This document shows, piece by piece, positions 55,173-63,270 of a DNA stretch of 64,000 bases. The stretch lies in assembly GCF_020524585.1 (NCBI RefSeq), contig NZ_JAIVLK010000005.1, forward strand, positions 248,001 to 312,000. The letters run 5' to 3'. A program made the translations under genes and the position numbers. Each line of letters starts with the position of its first letter. Position 1 is the stretch's first letter. This DNA comes from Celeribacter naphthalenivorans. Lineage in GTDB: Bacteria; Pseudomonadota; Alphaproteobacteria; Rhodobacterales; Rhodobacteraceae. The notes below the pieces were generated by a model. It was not told the DNA's origin. It saw nothing but the letters and a program-made list of their open reading frames with translations, and did not search any database.

Positions 55173-55649
55173 ATGAAACGCATCGCAACCTGTCTTGTTG
55201 CACTCGGTCTGAGCACCGGCGCAGCATTGGCCGAAACGGCTCCGGGCGACGTTCAGTTCGACGACTACGGCGCGATTGAGGCCTCTCTGACCGGCACGCC
55301 GGGCAACGCGGAAGAAGGGCGCAAGATCCTGACCACGAAATCCATGGGCAACTGTGTGTCCTGCCATGCCGCCGACGCCTATGCCGATGTGCCGTTCCAC
55401 GGCGAGGTCGGCCCTTGGCTCGATGGCGCGGGCTCGCGCTGGTCTGCGGCCGAGTTGCGTGGCCTTGTGGTCAACGCCAAGATGACCTTTGAGGGCACTG
55501 TGATGCCGGCCTTTTACAAGGTCGACGGTTTCACCCGTCCGGGTGATGCTTACACGGGCAAGGCCGCGCCGGCCGATCTGCCGCCGATCCTCTCGGCCCA
55601 GCAGGTCGAGGATGTGGTCGCCTATCTTATGACGCTGACGGACGAGTGA
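55173..55649 (+). CDS. soxX: SoxX, cytochrome c subunit
   Basis: The 158-residue monoheme subunit of the SoxXA complex that couples thiosulfate to SoxY. The signal peptide ends ALSTGAALA; the heme site is CVSCH in MGNCVSCHAAD and the axial methionine is probably in GTVMPAFYKV. A GGGAGGAG site precedes the ATG. Confidence 0.97.
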   Translation: MKRIATCLVALGLSTGAALAETAPGDVQFDDYGAIEASLTGTPGNAEEGRKILTTKSMGNCVSCHAADAYADVPFHGEVGPWLDGAGSRWSAAELRGLVVNAKMTFEGTVMPAFYKVDGFTRPGDAYTGKAAPADLPPILSAQQVEDVVAYLMTLTDE

Positions 55650-55690
55650 TCTCCCGTCGGATCCTGACACTTAGAACTTAGGAGCAAACC

Positions 55691-56107
55691 ATGAATCTCA
55701 CACGACGTGACGCTCTGGCTCTGGGCCTTGGTGCGACTGCGGCGGCGTTTATGCCGCTGAGTGCGACCGCCGCTGCCGAAGACGCCATCGCCGCATTCAC
55801 CGGGGGTGCCGAGGCGGGCGCGGGCGATCTAAGCCTGACCGCGCCGGAGATCGCCGAAAACGGCAACACCGTGCCGATCGCTGTCAATGCGCCGGGCGCC
55901 ACGGCCATCGCGGTGTTCGCCACCGGCAACCCGACGCCTGAAGTGGTGGTGTTCAACTTCGGTCCGCTGGCAGGCAGCCAGGCGGCCTCCACCCGCATCC
56001 GTCTCGCTGGCACGCAAGACGTTGTGGCGGTTGCGAAAATGGCCGATGGCTCTTTCGTCCAAACCTCCGCCACGGTCAAAGTGACTATCGGCGGCTGCGG
56101 CGGCTAA
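55691..56107 (+). CDS. soxY: SoxY, substrate carrier
   Basis: The 138-residue sulfur-substrate carrier. A twin-arginine signal (TRRDALALGLGATAA) precedes the domain, and the sequence ends GGCGG, in which the Cys covalently holds the sulfur intermediate. It forms the SoxYZ heterodimer with the next gene, 25 bases downstream. Confidence 0.98.
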   Translation: MNLTRRDALALGLGATAAAFMPLSATAAAEDAIAAFTGGAEAGAGDLSLTAPEIAENGNTVPIAVNAPGATAIAVFATGNPTPEVVVFNFGPLAGSQAASTRIRLAGTQDVVAVAKMADGSFVQTSATVKVTIGGCGG

Positions 56108-56132
56108 CCCGATTTTTTAGGAGACAAAGACA

Positions 56133-56462
56133 ATGGCATCTGGTGTCAAACCCCGCGTGAAAGTCCCTAAATCGGCCTCTGCCGGTGAGGTGATCACGAT
56201 CAAAACCCTCATTTCCCACCCGATGGAATCCGGCCAGCGCAAAGACAGCGACGGCAACGTCATTCCGCGCTCGATCATCAACCGTTTCACCTGTGAATTT
56301 AATGGGCAGAGCGTGGTCGATGTGACGCTGGAACCGTCGATTTCGACCAACCCCTATATCGAATTCGATGCGACTGTGCCCGAGGCCGGTGAATTCAAAT
56401 TCACCTGGTACGATGACGACGGCTCCGTCTACGAGGATGCAAAAGCGATCGAAATCGCCTGA
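56133..56462 (+). CDS. soxZ: SoxZ, carrier partner
   Basis: The 109-residue cofactor-free partner of SoxY, without its own signal peptide; the dimer is exported by the SoxY Tat signal. Typical pieces are GVKPRVKVPKSASAGEVITI and a FTWYDDDGSVYEDAKAIEIA end. AGGAGAC precedes the ATG. Confidence 0.98.
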   Translation: MASGVKPRVKVPKSASAGEVITIKTLISHPMESGQRKDSDGNVIPRSIINRFTCEFNGQSVVDVTLEPSISTNPYIEFDATVPEAGEFKFTWYDDDGSVYEDAKAIEIA

Positions 56463-56531
56463 TCCAAGACCGCAAGCGCGTCCCGCCAAAGATGCGGGGC
56501 GCGCCAGCCAACTCTAGGGAGGAGATAACGC

Positions 56532-57386
56532 ATGAAAATCAATAAAATGCTCAGCACTGCGGCGGCTTTGACGGCGTTTGTGATCGCAACACCTGTGCTG
56601 GCGGATGAAGACGCAGAGCTGGTGATCAACGGCGAGATCGAGATCGTGACCAAGACGGCTGCGCCCGCGCATCTCGACGGTCACCTGAGCGAGATCATGT
56701 CCGGCTGGCGCTTCCGTTCGGATGACACGCAGGCCATGGAGATGGACGATTTCGACAATCCCGGGATGCTGGGGGCCGAAGCCGGGTTCGAACAGTTCGA
56801 GACCGTGATGGGGTCCGAGGGCAAATCCTGCATGGATTGCCACGACGGCGTCGAAAGCCTCGCGAATGTGCGTCCGACCTATCCGAAATGGAACGACGAC
56901 AAAGAACAGGTTTACACCATCCAGATGCAGATCAACGACTGTCTGACAGAGCGGATGGGGGCCGATGCGCAGAAATACGACAACAGCACCATGCTGAACT
57001 TCGAGGCGGCTTTGGCCTCTGTGTCGCGTGGCATGCCGGTGAATGTCGCCATCGACGGTCCCGCCCAATCCACTTGGGAGCAGGGCAAGGAGATGTATTA
57101 CACCCGCTACGGTCAGCTCGATCTGTCCTGTGCCAACTGCCACGAGCAAAACTACGGCAACATGATCCGCGCAGATCACCTGTCTCAGGGTCAGATCAAC
57201 GCCTTCCCGGCCTACCGTCTGAAGAACGCGCAACTGAATGGCGCGCATAGCCGGTTCAAGGGCTGTATCCGCGATACCCGTGGTGAGACGTTCAACGCGG
57301 GCTCGCCGGAATTTGTGGCGCTTGAGCTTTATGTGGCGTCGCGTGGCAACGGCCTCTCGGTCGAGGGCCCCTCTGTCCGCAACTGA
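56532..57386 (+). CDS. soxA: SoxA, diheme cytochrome c
   Basis: The 284-residue diheme subunit of SoxXA. After a signal peptide (TAAALTAFVIATPVLA), two heme sites are present: CMDCH and CANCH. The catalytic cysteine that binds sulfur is in FKGCIRDTRGE near residue 245. Having two heme sites distinguishes it from single-heme SoxA. The ATG follows AGGGAGGAG; a terminator lies just beyond its stop. Confidence 0.98.
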   Translation: MKINKMLSTAAALTAFVIATPVLADEDAELVINGEIEIVTKTAAPAHLDGHLSEIMSGWRFRSDDTQAMEMDDFDNPGMLGAEAGFEQFETVMGSEGKSCMDCHDGVESLANVRPTYPKWNDDKEQVYTIQMQINDCLTERMGADAQKYDNSTMLNFEAALASVSRGMPVNVAIDGPAQSTWEQGKEMYYTRYGQLDLSCANCHEQNYGNMIRADHLSQGQINAFPAYRLKNAQLNGAHSRFKGCIRDTRGETFNAGSPEFVALELYVASRGNGLSVEGPSVRN

Positions 57387-57397
57387 TCTTTGACGGG

Positions 57398-57426
57398 GCC
57401 CCGCTTGGCGACGAGCGGGGCTTTGT
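57398..57426 (+). terminator. Hairpin between soxA and soxB
   Basis: GCCCCGCT and AGCGGGGC form an eight-base stem with an eight-base loop, followed by TTTGTT. It starts 12 bases after soxA and may attenuate read-through into soxB. Confidence 0.65.
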
Positions 57427-57505
57427 TCCTCTCAATACATTCAAATTTGCGCATGAAACCTTTGGAAATGCTCAGGTTTTCTGCGTCCGACAACGGAGTT
57501 TCCGC

Positions 57506-59203
57506 ATGATTTCACGTCGTGATTTCCTTCAGGTGTCCATGGCTGCTTCGGCTATGGTGGGCGCCTCCGGCTTTGGCAACTGGGCGCGTCTCGCGGCGCA
57601 ACAGGCGCTGACGCAGGACCAGCTTTTGGAGTTCGACACGTTCGGCAACGTCTCTCTGATCCATGTCACCGACATTCATGCGCAATTGAAACCGATCTAT
57701 TTCCGCGAGCCGGAGATCAACATTGGCGTGGGCGACAACAAGGGCGCAGTGCCGCATGTGACGGGCGCGGAGTTCCGCAAACTTTACGGTATCGAGGACA
57801 ATTCCCCTTCGGCTTATGCGTTGAGCTACAATGATTTTTCCGCCTTGGGAAAAGCTTACGGCAAGGTTGGGGGCCTCGACCGGGTCGCCACCGTGATCAA
57901 CTCGATCCGCGCCGCACGCCCCGATGCGCTTTTGCTCGATGGCGGCGACACATGGCACGGCTCCTACACCTGCTACCACACGCAGGGTCAGGACATGGTC
58001 AATGTGATGAACGCACTGAAACCCGATGCAATGACCTTCCACTGGGAGTTCACGCTTGGCTCTGATCGGGTGCGCGAAGTGGTGGCCGATCTGCCCTTTG
58101 CGGCTCTGGGCGCCAATATCTATGACGCCGAATGGGACGAACCGGCGGAGGATTTCGCGCCCTATAAGTTCTTTGAACGTGGCGGGGTGAAGATCGCCGT
58201 CATCGGCCAAGCCTTCCCATATATGCCCATCGCCAACCCCGGCTGGATGTTCCCGGAATACTCCTTTGGCATTCGCACCGAGCGGATGCAGGAGGTCGTC
58301 GACGAGGTGCGCGGCATGGGCGCAGAACTGGTCGTTTTGCTGTCGCACAACGGGTTCGACGTCGACAAGAAGATGGCGTCGCTGGTGAGTGGCATCGACG
58401 TTGTGCTTTCCGGCCACACCCATGACGCGCTGCCGGAACCTGTGCTGGTGGGCGAGACGATCATCATTGCCTCGGGGTCCAACGGCAAATTTGTTTCGCG
58501 TGTGGATTTGGACGTGCGCGATGGCCGCATGATGGGCTTCCGCCACAAATTGATCCCCATCTTCTCCGACGTAATCGAGCCAGACAAAGAGGTCTCGGCG
58601 CTGATCAACGAACAACGCGCGCCTTACGAGGAGGCGATGGGCGAGGTGATCGGTCAGACCGACAGCCTCTTGTACCGTCGCGGCAACTTCAACGGCACTT
58701 GGGATGATCTGATCTGTGACGCGCTGTTGAGCGAGCGTGAGGCGGATATCGCGATGTCGCCGGGCGTGCGTTGGGGGCCGAGCCTCCTGCCGGGGGACAA
58801 TATCACCCGCGAGGACATCTGGAACGCCACCTCGATGACCTACGGCAAGGCGTATCGGAGCGAGATGACCGGCGAGTTCATCCATACGATTATGGAAGAC
58901 GTGGCCGACAACATCTTTAACCCCGATCCCTATTACCAGCAGGGCGGCGACATGGTGCGGATGGGCGGTCTTGGCTATCGCATCGACATCACCAAGCCGC
59001 AGGGCGAGCGGATTTCGGAGCTGACGCTTTTGAAAACCGGCGAAAAACTCGACCCGGCGAAAAACTACGTCGTGGCGGGCTGGGCCTCTGTGAATGAGGG
59101 CACCGAAGGGCCGCAGATCTGGGATGTGGTGGAGGATCACATCCGCAAACAAGGCACCGTCACGGTCGCGCCGAACACCTCGGTCGAGGTCATCGGCGCC
59201 TGA
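57506..59203 (+). CDS. soxB: SoxB, sulfate thiohydrolase
   Basis: The 565-residue dimanganese enzyme that releases sulfate from SoxY-bound sulfonate. A twin-arginine signal (SRRDFLQVSMAASAMVGASG) is followed by 5'-nucleotidase-type motifs: LIHVTDIHAQLKP, LLLDGGDTWHGS, FHWEFTLG and SGHTHDALPEPV. About 120 bases with a terminator and a weak operator half-site (57439-57449) separate it from soxA. Confidence 0.98.
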   Translation: MISRRDFLQVSMAASAMVGASGFGNWARLAAQQALTQDQLLEFDTFGNVSLIHVTDIHAQLKPIYFREPEINIGVGDNKGAVPHVTGAEFRKLYGIEDNSPSAYALSYNDFSALGKAYGKVGGLDRVATVINSIRAARPDALLLDGGDTWHGSYTCYHTQGQDMVNVMNALKPDAMTFHWEFTLGSDRVREVVADLPFAALGANIYDAEWDEPAEDFAPYKFFERGGVKIAVIGQAFPYMPIANPGWMFPEYSFGIRTERMQEVVDEVRGMGAELVVLLSHNGFDVDKKMASLVSGIDVVLSGHTHDALPEPVLVGETIIIASGSNGKFVSRVDLDVRDGRMMGFRHKLIPIFSDVIEPDKEVSALINEQRAPYEEAMGEVIGQTDSLLYRRGNFNGTWDDLICDALLSEREADIAMSPGVRWGPSLLPGDNITREDIWNATSMTYGKAYRSEMTGEFIHTIMEDVADNIFNPDPYYQQGGDMVRMGGLGYRIDITKPQGERISELTLLKTGEKLDPAKNYVVAGWASVNEGTEGPQIWDVVEDHIRKQGTVTVAPNTSVEVIGA

Positions 59204-59260
59204 AATCGGGCCTGACATCTGCCGCTCTGACCCTCGTTGGAGCGGTTTTTCTACAATGAA

Positions 59261-59282
59261 TTCATTCACATAAGAGAATGAA
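59261..59282. promoter_or_regulatory. Putative SoxR operator before soxC
   Basis: TTCATTC-ACATAAGA-GAATGAA is a seven-base inverted repeat and contains a perfect ATTC-N8-GAAT at 59264-59279. It lies 47 bases before the soxC start. Confidence 0.65.
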
Positions 59283-59325
59283 AGAATTCATGCAAAGCAT
59301 GCACATCGGAAGGGAGACACGAGAG

Positions 59326-60624
59326 ATGAGTGAGACCCAAAACGACAATCGGAGCACCGGTCAGGGAACAAGCCGTCGCGCGTTTCTACGCGGCGCGGCT
59401 GCCACGGGCGTGGGACTGGCGGCGAGTCAGGCTGCCGCCGATGGCCCCGATCCGCTGATCACGGAAAAGCAAGATTGGGCGATGAGCCTCGGCGAAGGGG
59501 TCGATGAAACGCCCTATGGTCTGCCGATCAAATACGAGAGCGATGTCATTCGCCGCAATGTGCCGTGGCTGACCGCCGATCCGATCTCTTCGATCAACTT
59601 CACGCCGATCCATGCGCTCGACGGGACGATCACGCCGCAGGGCTGTGCCTTTGAGCGGCACCACTCCGGCGCGATTGAGTTGAAAAAGGAAGACTACCGC
59701 CTGATGATCAACGGGCTGGTCGATACGCCGCTGGTCTTCACCTACGAAGACCTCGAACGCTTCCCGCGGGTGAACAAGACCTTTTTCCTCGAATGTGCGG
59801 CCAACACCGGCATGGAATGGGCTGGCGCGCAGCTCAATGGCTCGCAATTCACCCATGGCATGATCCACAACATGGAATACACCGGCGTCACGCTGCGCAC
59901 TCTGTTGGAAGAGGCGGGGCTGGGGGCTGCGGGAGATCTCGCGGACAAATGGGTCTATGTCGAGGGCGCGGATGCGTCTTCAAACGGGCGGTCTATTCCG
60001 ATGGAAAAGGCGCTCGATGATTGCATGATTGCGTTTAAGGCCAATGGCGAAGCGCTGCGCATGGAGCATGGCTATCCGGTGCGTCTGGTCGTGCCCGGTT
60101 GGGAAGGCAACATGTGGGTGAAATGGCTGCGCCGTATCGAAGTGACCGCGCAAGCCATTGAATCGCGTGAAGAAACATCGAAATACACCGACACTTTGGC
60201 GGATGGCACCTCGCGCAAATGGACCTGGGTCATGGATGCGAAATCGGTGGTGACCTCGCCCAGCCCGCAGATGCCGATCACGCATGGCAAGGGGCCTTTG
60301 GTGATCACAGGTCTGGCTTGGTCGGGACGTGGCGCCATCACCGGCGTCGATGTGTCGAAAGACGGTGGCAAGACTTGGGAGAAGGCCCGTCTGGCCAATC
60401 CGGGCGCACCGATGGCGCTGACGCGGTTCTATCTTGATATCACTTGGGACGGTGAGGAAATGCTCCTGCAGAGCCGTGCCCATGATGACACGGGCTATGT
60501 TCAGCCGACCAAAGCGCAGCTCAGAGAGGTGCGCGGCGAGAACTCCGTTTATCACAACAACTGTATCCAAACCTGGCATGTCAAATCGAACGGGGAGGCG
60601 GAAAATGTCGAAGTTTCTTCCTAA
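59326..60624 (+). CDS. soxC: SoxC, molybdopterin sulfane dehydrogenase subunit
   Basis: The 432-residue molybdenum-cofactor subunit of SoxCD, which oxidises the sulfane sulfur on SoxY. A Tat signal (SRRAFLRGAAATGVGLAAS) precedes a sulfite-oxidase-like domain with FFLECAANTGMEW, in which Cys is the likely molybdenum ligand, and VPGWEGNMWVKWLRRIEV. The ATG at 59326 has GGGAG nine bases before it; the open frame upstream runs over the operator. Confidence 0.97.
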   Translation: MSETQNDNRSTGQGTSRRAFLRGAAATGVGLAASQAAADGPDPLITEKQDWAMSLGEGVDETPYGLPIKYESDVIRRNVPWLTADPISSINFTPIHALDGTITPQGCAFERHHSGAIELKKEDYRLMINGLVDTPLVFTYEDLERFPRVNKTFFLECAANTGMEWAGAQLNGSQFTHGMIHNMEYTGVTLRTLLEEAGLGAAGDLADKWVYVEGADASSNGRSIPMEKALDDCMIAFKANGEALRMEHGYPVRLVVPGWEGNMWVKWLRRIEVTAQAIESREETSKYTDTLADGTSRKWTWVMDAKSVVTSPSPQMPITHGKGPLVITGLAWSGRGAITGVDVSKDGGKTWEKARLANPGAPMALTRFYLDITWDGEEMLLQSRAHDDTGYVQPTKAQLREVRGENSVYHNNCIQTWHVKSNGEAENVEVSS

Positions 60625-61672
60625 ACTGATCCTCACCACGGCTCTCTCCGCGACATTGGCGATGCCGGCTTTCGCGGAGAAATTCGGTCTCGGTCGCGCG
60701 GCTCTGCCCGAAGAAATCGCCGCCTGGAACCACGATATTTCGCCCAATGGTGACGGCTTGCCGATTGGCTCCGGCTCGGTCGAAGATGGCGAGATGATCT
60801 TTTCCGAGAACTGCGCCGTCTGTCACGGCGAATTCGCGGAAGGTGTTGATAACTGGCCCAAATTGGCGGGTGGCGATGGCACTCTGGCCGACAAAGATCC
60901 GCTCAAGACCGTGGGCTCTTACTGGCCCTATCTGTCCACTGTTTACGACTATGTGCGTCGCTCCATGCCCTTCGGCGCGGCGCAGACCATGACGGATGAC
61001 GATGTCTACGCGATCACGGCCTATATCCTCTATTCGAACTACATCGTTGAGGATGATTTCGTGCTCTCGAACGAGAATTTCCTCGAGGTCGAGATGCCGA
61101 ATGCCGAGGGCTTCATCACCGATGATCGCGCCGAGACGGAATACACGATCTTTACTGAAGAAAACGCCTGTTACGAGAACTGTAAGGAGGTGGTCGAGAT
61201 CACCAAACGGGCGACCGTTCTGGATGTGACGCCGGAGGAGACGACGGAAGCTGCCGCCGAGCCTGTCGCGGAAGAGACAGTTCAGGTCGCGGTGGCGGAA
61301 GAGGCCCCCGCAGAGGAAGCACCGGTTGAGGTCGCAGCAGCCGCATTTGACGAGGCGCTGGCCGCCGAGGGCGAGAGCGTGTTCAAGAAGTGCAAAGCCT
61401 GTCACCAAGTGGGCGAGGGCGCCAAGAACCGCACCGGTCCGGTCCTCAACGGGGTGCTCGGAGCCACCATCGGTCATGTGGAAGATTTCAAATATTCCAA
61501 TGACTTCCTGGATGCGCGTGAGGAAGGGTTCACCTGGACCGAAGAGAACCTGATTGCCTATTTGCATAGGCCGAAGGCGATGTTCCCGCGGACCAAAATG
61601 TCCTTCGCCGGTTTGAAAAGCGACGACGATATTGCGGCGGTGATCGAATATCTGAAGGCCACGACGCAGTAG
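60605..61672 (+). CDS. soxD: SoxD, diheme cytochrome c subunit
   Basis: The 355-residue diheme partner of SoxC. A signal peptide (LILTTALSATLAMPAFA) precedes a first cytochrome domain with CAVCH. An Ala/Glu/Pro-rich linker of about 60 residues leads to a second class I cytochrome with CKACH and the Met ligand region RTKMSFAGLK. The start overlaps soxC by 20 bases. Having SoxCD means complete oxidation of thiosulfate without stored sulfur. Confidence 0.97.
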   Translation: MSKFLPKLILTTALSATLAMPAFAEKFGLGRAALPEEIAAWNHDISPNGDGLPIGSGSVEDGEMIFSENCAVCHGEFAEGVDNWPKLAGGDGTLADKDPLKTVGSYWPYLSTVYDYVRRSMPFGAAQTMTDDDVYAITAYILYSNYIVEDDFVLSNENFLEVEMPNAEGFITDDRAETEYTIFTEENACYENCKEVVEITKRATVLDVTPEETTEAAAEPVAEETVQVAVAEEAPAEEAPVEVAAAAFDEALAAEGESVFKKCKACHQVGEGAKNRTGPVLNGVLGATIGHVEDFKYSNDFLDAREEGFTWTEENLIAYLHRPKAMFPRTKMSFAGLKSDDDIAAVIEYLKATTQ

Positions 61673-61691
61673 GCGCGACCAAGTCTCAAAG

Positions 61692-61717
61692 AGGGCGGCT
61701 ATCGGGCCGCCCTTTTC
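61692..61717 (+). terminator. Terminator of the sox operon
   Basis: AGGGCGGC-TATCGG-GCCGCCCT forms an eight-base stem followed by TTTC, 20 bases after soxD. Confidence 0.8.
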
Positions 61718-61750
61718 TCGGGTAGGATGAAAACCGGGAGGATGTTCACT

Positions 61751-62188
61751 ATGAAAACATTGTTCAAAACTGTCGCGCTCGCCTTGGTTTGTGCCACGCC
61801 AGCCTTGGCAAACGATCAGGCGATCACCTTTGACTATGACGGCACCTTCGAGGATGCGACCTTCGCGGTCGAGGATGCCATCGTCTCCAAAGGCCTCGTG
61901 ATCGACTACCGCTCGCACACTGGCGAGATGCTGGAGCGCACGAAAGCGGATGTCGGCTCCGAGGTGACGATTTTCGACGCGGCGGATGTGTTTCTGTTCT
62001 GCTCGGCGGTTGTGTCGCGGCAAGTGATGGAGGCTGATCCCGGCAATATCGTGCATTGCCCCTATTCGATCTACGTCGCGGATCGTGAAGGCAAGGTCAC
62101 GATCGGGTTCCGCGATTATCCCGACGGCCCGATGCAGGCGGTCGAAGATTTGCTGACAGAGATTGTCGAAGAGGCCACGAGCTTTTAA
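61751..62188 (+). CDS. DUF302 secreted protein
   Basis: A 145-residue protein with a signal peptide (LFKTVALALVCATPALA) and a DUF302 domain (ITFDYDGTFEDATFAVEDAIVSKG). The segment VFLFCSAVVSRQVMEADPGNIVHCPYSIYV contains two cysteines. DUF302 proteins often accompany sulfur or heavy-metal genes; the reaction is unknown. GGGAGG lies nine bases before the ATG at 61751. Likely cotranscribed with the next regulator. Confidence 0.88.
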   Translation: MKTLFKTVALALVCATPALANDQAITFDYDGTFEDATFAVEDAIVSKGLVIDYRSHTGEMLERTKADVGSEVTIFDAADVFLFCSAVVSRQVMEADPGNIVHCPYSIYVADREGKVTIGFRDYPDGPMQAVEDLLTEIVEEATSF

Positions 62189-62219
62189 ATATTCCTTCGG
62201 ACGATGGAAGGGATAAAAG

Positions 62220-62876
62220 ATGGATTGGATCGACCGGTTTGCGGGGCTCTCGACACTTGAGCCCAAGGTGCGCGCGCGTCTCGTGGCGCAGTCGCAGATC
62301 ATTCATCTGCCCGCTGGAACAATTTTGTTCGGCCCCGGAAAAAGCCCCGAAAACCTTTTGATGCTGATCGAGGGCACGGTGCGGGTGCAGCAGACCACCG
62401 AAGCGGGGCGCGAGATTGTGCTTTACCGGGTGCATGCTGGGGAGAGCTGTGTGATGACCACGGCCTGCCTGCTGGCCTATGAAGATTATAGCGCCGAGGG
62501 TATTGCCGAGACTGAAATCGACGCCGTCGCCATCCCGCGCCGGGTGTTCGACGATCTGGTCGCCACCTCGCAGAGCTTTCGCAATTTCGTGTTCTCCGCC
62601 TATTCGCGCCGGATCACCGATCTGTTCCATGTGATCGAAGAGATTGCGTTTCAAAAGATCGATATTCGGCTGGCGCAGAAGCTGTTGGAGCTGACCAACG
62701 GCGGGCCTGTGCTTAAGGCGACGCATGCGCAACTGGCCGCAGAACTGGGGTCAGCGCGCGAGGTGATTTCGCGTCAGTTGCAGGAATTCCAACGCCGCGG
62801 ATGGGTTCAAACCGCCCGCGGCGAGGTCAAGCTGACGGATCGCGAGGCGCTGGACGCGCTCGCGCATTCCGCCTGA
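62220..62876 (+). CDS. Crp/Fnr-family regulator
   Basis: A 218-residue activator or repressor with a cNMP-type domain (LPAGTILFGPGKSPENLLMLIEGTVRV) and a C-terminal winged helix (HAQLAAELGSAREVISRQLQEFQRRGW) carrying E-x-x-S-R in its recognition helix, the FNR pattern. Two cysteines only (GESCVMTTAC) rule out a four-cysteine iron-sulfur FNR. It meets the DUF2892 gene head-on with no gap. It may control the DUF302/DUF2892 pair. Confidence 0.92.
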   Translation: MDWIDRFAGLSTLEPKVRARLVAQSQIIHLPAGTILFGPGKSPENLLMLIEGTVRVQQTTEAGREIVLYRVHAGESCVMTTACLLAYEDYSAEGIAETEIDAVAIPRRVFDDLVATSQSFRNFVFSAYSRRITDLFHVIEEIAFQKIDIRLAQKLLELTNGGPVLKATHAQLAAELGSAREVISRQLQEFQRRGWVQTARGEVKLTDREALDALAHSA

Positions 62877-63077
62877 TTATTTCATCTTGCAGGTGTTGAT
62901 TCCGAAGATCGAATAGAGCGGGCAAGAGGACATCAGCCCGGTCACCAGCGGGATGATCCCGATCAAATAGAGCCAGCGCAGCGAGGCGTCGGCGTTCAGG
63001 AAGAACCCGAGGATGAGCGCAAGGCCGACAACGATGCGCAGGATGCGGTCAAGGCCGCCGACATTTTTTTTGAGCAT
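62877..63077 (-). CDS. DUF2892 inner-membrane protein
   Basis: A 66-residue protein of the DUF2892 type (YgaP transmembrane-domain-like): KKNVGGLDRILRIVVGLALI, a second helix WLYLIGIIPLVTGLMSSCPLYSIFGINTC with the family CPLY motif. The ATG at 63077 has GGAGG five bases upstream; that box itself follows a possible earlier ATG. Many DUF2892 proteins are fused to or lie near rhodaneses or sulfide genes. Confidence 0.9.
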   Translation of the reverse strand: MLKKNVGGLDRILRIVVGLALILGFFLNADASLRWLYLIGIIPLVTGLMSSCPLYSIFGINTCKMK

Positions 63078-63214
63078 GGAACCCTCCATTGGTGAACCTA
63101 TGGGTAAGCTACGGCTCCGCGCGCCCGCCTGTCTGTAACAAACTCACATCCAGCGCATAGGCTCGACGGTTTTTCTCATAAGAAAGAGAAGCGGGGTAAA
63201 TGTTCGATTTGTAC

Positions 63215-63247
63215 AAAAAGAAAGCGGGGCCTCGTGTGAGACCCCGC
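63215..63247 (-). terminator. Terminator of the mmsA gene
   Basis: On the minus strand GCGGGGTCTC-ACAC-GAGGCCCCGC (one mismatch) is followed by TTTCTTTTT, about 25 bases after the stop. Confidence 0.8.
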
Positions 63248-63270
63248 CAAATGGTTCGAAAAGAGATGGT

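Noticed and set aside
57512-59269. 585-residue minus-strand open frame opposite soxB
   Set aside because: Antisense shadow of SoxB, which has all its catalytic motifs.
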